From positions 1 through 5,925 of the forward strand of contig CAKTYF010000121.1 in assembly GCA_934631995.1 (NCBI GenBank): DNA of 5,925 nucleotides. The letters run 5' to 3'. How positions within the stretch are numbered: position 1 is the stretch's first letter; each line of letters starts with the position of its first letter. Shown here in pieces: positions 5,644 through 5,925 of this stretch. The stretch comes from an uncultured Eggerthellaceae bacterium. Its GTDB lineage: Bacteria; Actinomycetota; Coriobacteriia; Coriobacteriales; Eggerthellaceae. The position numbers and the translations under genes are program-made. A model generated the notes under the pieces. The model made no database searches and had not been told where the DNA came from. It saw only the letters and a list, made by a program, of their open reading frames with translations.

Positions 5644-5671
5644 ATTGTACTTCTGCGTGCATTGGTGTCAA
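5644..5671 (-). promoter_or_regulatory. htpG promoter (TTGACA-N16-TACAAT)
   Basis: On the minus strand a perfect -35 TTGACA (5671-5666) is followed after 16 bp by TACAAT (5649-5644), five of six to consensus. The predicted start is near 5637, inside or at the edge of the CIRCE operator, leaving a leader of about 190 nt before the htpG ATG. This is a vegetative sigma-factor promoter, so regulation would come from repression and not from an alternative sigma factor. Confidence 0.8.
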
Positions 5672-5687
5672 GTTTCCTCAAAAAGCG

Positions 5688-5716
5688 TCATCAGGTCGTA
5701 ATATTTGCCCTATAAT
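5688..5716 (+). promoter_or_regulatory. Probable mscL promoter
   Basis: A perfect -10 TATAAT lies at 5711-5716 on the plus strand. The best-placed -35 (TCATCA, 5688-5693, 17-bp spacer) is poor, matching TTGACA at three positions. The start would be near 5723, giving a leader of about 67 nt to the mscL ATG. The two divergent -35 regions of htpG and mscL lie only 16 bp apart, so the promoters could influence each other. Confidence 0.55.
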
Positions 5717-5740
5717 CGTGCCGACTTATTTATGCGAAGA

Positions 5741-5759
5741 GCCAGGCGAAACACCTGGC
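5741..5759 (+). other. Short hairpin in the mscL leader
   Basis: GCCAGG (5741-5746) and CCTGGC (5754-5759) form a 6-bp stem around a seven-base loop (CGAAACA) in the predicted mscL leader, 16 nt before the ribosome binding site. There is no T-tract, so it is not a terminator. It matches no riboswitch I recognise; it may only stabilise the leader. Confidence 0.4.
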
Positions 5760-5789
5760 CGCGAACAGCAAAGAGAAAAGGAGCCTTCT

Positions 5790-5925
5790 ATGAAAATGCT
5801 CGACGAATTCAAGGAGTTCATCAATCGCGGCAATGTGATGGATATGGCTGTTGGCGTTATCGTGGGCGGCGCGTTCACGGCAATTGTTACTGCGCTGACT
5901 TCGAACATCATCAACCCCCTAATCA
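5790..5925 (+). CDS. mscL: Large-conductance mechanosensitive channel MscL, 5' part
   Basis: The first 45 residues are present before the window ends, starting MKMLDEFKEFINRGNVMDMA. MscL is a homopentameric inner-membrane channel that opens under membrane tension to release solutes on osmotic downshift. The visible part has the amphipathic N-terminal helix (LDEFKEFINRGN), the conserved R-G-N-V-M-D-M-A-V-G-V-I-V-G start of the first transmembrane helix, and its continuation GGAFTAIVTALTSNIINPLI, which forms the pore constriction region in the family. AAAAGGAG (5776-5783) lies 6 nt before the ATG, a strong ribosome site. Nothing in the visible part is odd. The gene diverges from htpG. The remaining roughly two thirds of the gene lies beyond the window. 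Confidence 0.95.
   Translation, partial: MKMLDEFKEFINRGNVMDMAVGVIVGGAFTAIVTALTSNIINPLI

Overview
The window looks like a chromosomal piece of a moderately high-GC Gram-positive bacterium. I suspect an actinomycetote of the Coriobacteriia/Eggerthellaceae type, from the overall gene style, the GC-rich coding regions and the combination of an HrcA/CIRCE operator with an HtpG chaperone. The lineage is inference and not certain.

Layout. Bases 1-906 hold two tightly spaced plus-strand membrane protein genes: the 3' end of a small two-helix protein, then a six-helix protein with a C-terminal SHOCT motif. Both are visibly AT-richer than the rest of the window. Bases 907-1564 have no convincing gene. 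They contain a 13-bp hairpin, a striking pair of inverted 52-nt repeat units 132 bp apart, and a terminator. Bases 1565-3289 (minus strand) are a two-gene unit: a DUF2064-type glycosyltransferase followed by a SpoU/TrmH-family RNA methyltransferase, whose ribosome binding site overlaps the upstream stop codon. Upstream of this unit lies a hairpin with a T-tract that could be a terminator but also encloses an extended -10 element. Bases 3536-5446 (minus strand) encode the Hsp90-family chaperone HtpG. At the right edge mscL (large-conductance mechanosensitive channel) begins on the plus strand and runs off the window.

Control. The htpG-mscL intergenic region (5447-5789) is the most informative non-coding stretch. 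It carries a minus-strand sigma-70-like promoter (TTGACA-N16-TACAAT) whose predicted start lies at a near-consensus CIRCE operator (16 of 18 bases). This points to HrcA repression of htpG. A divergent TATAAT box probably serves mscL. Between CIRCE and htpG the long leader carries five CGTGC repeats, four of them spaced about one helical turn apart.

No phage, transposase, CRISPR array, tRNA or rRNA is visible. The most unusual unexplained structure is the inverted repeat pair at 1119-1354. The best-supported regulatory inference is the HrcA/CIRCE control of htpG.
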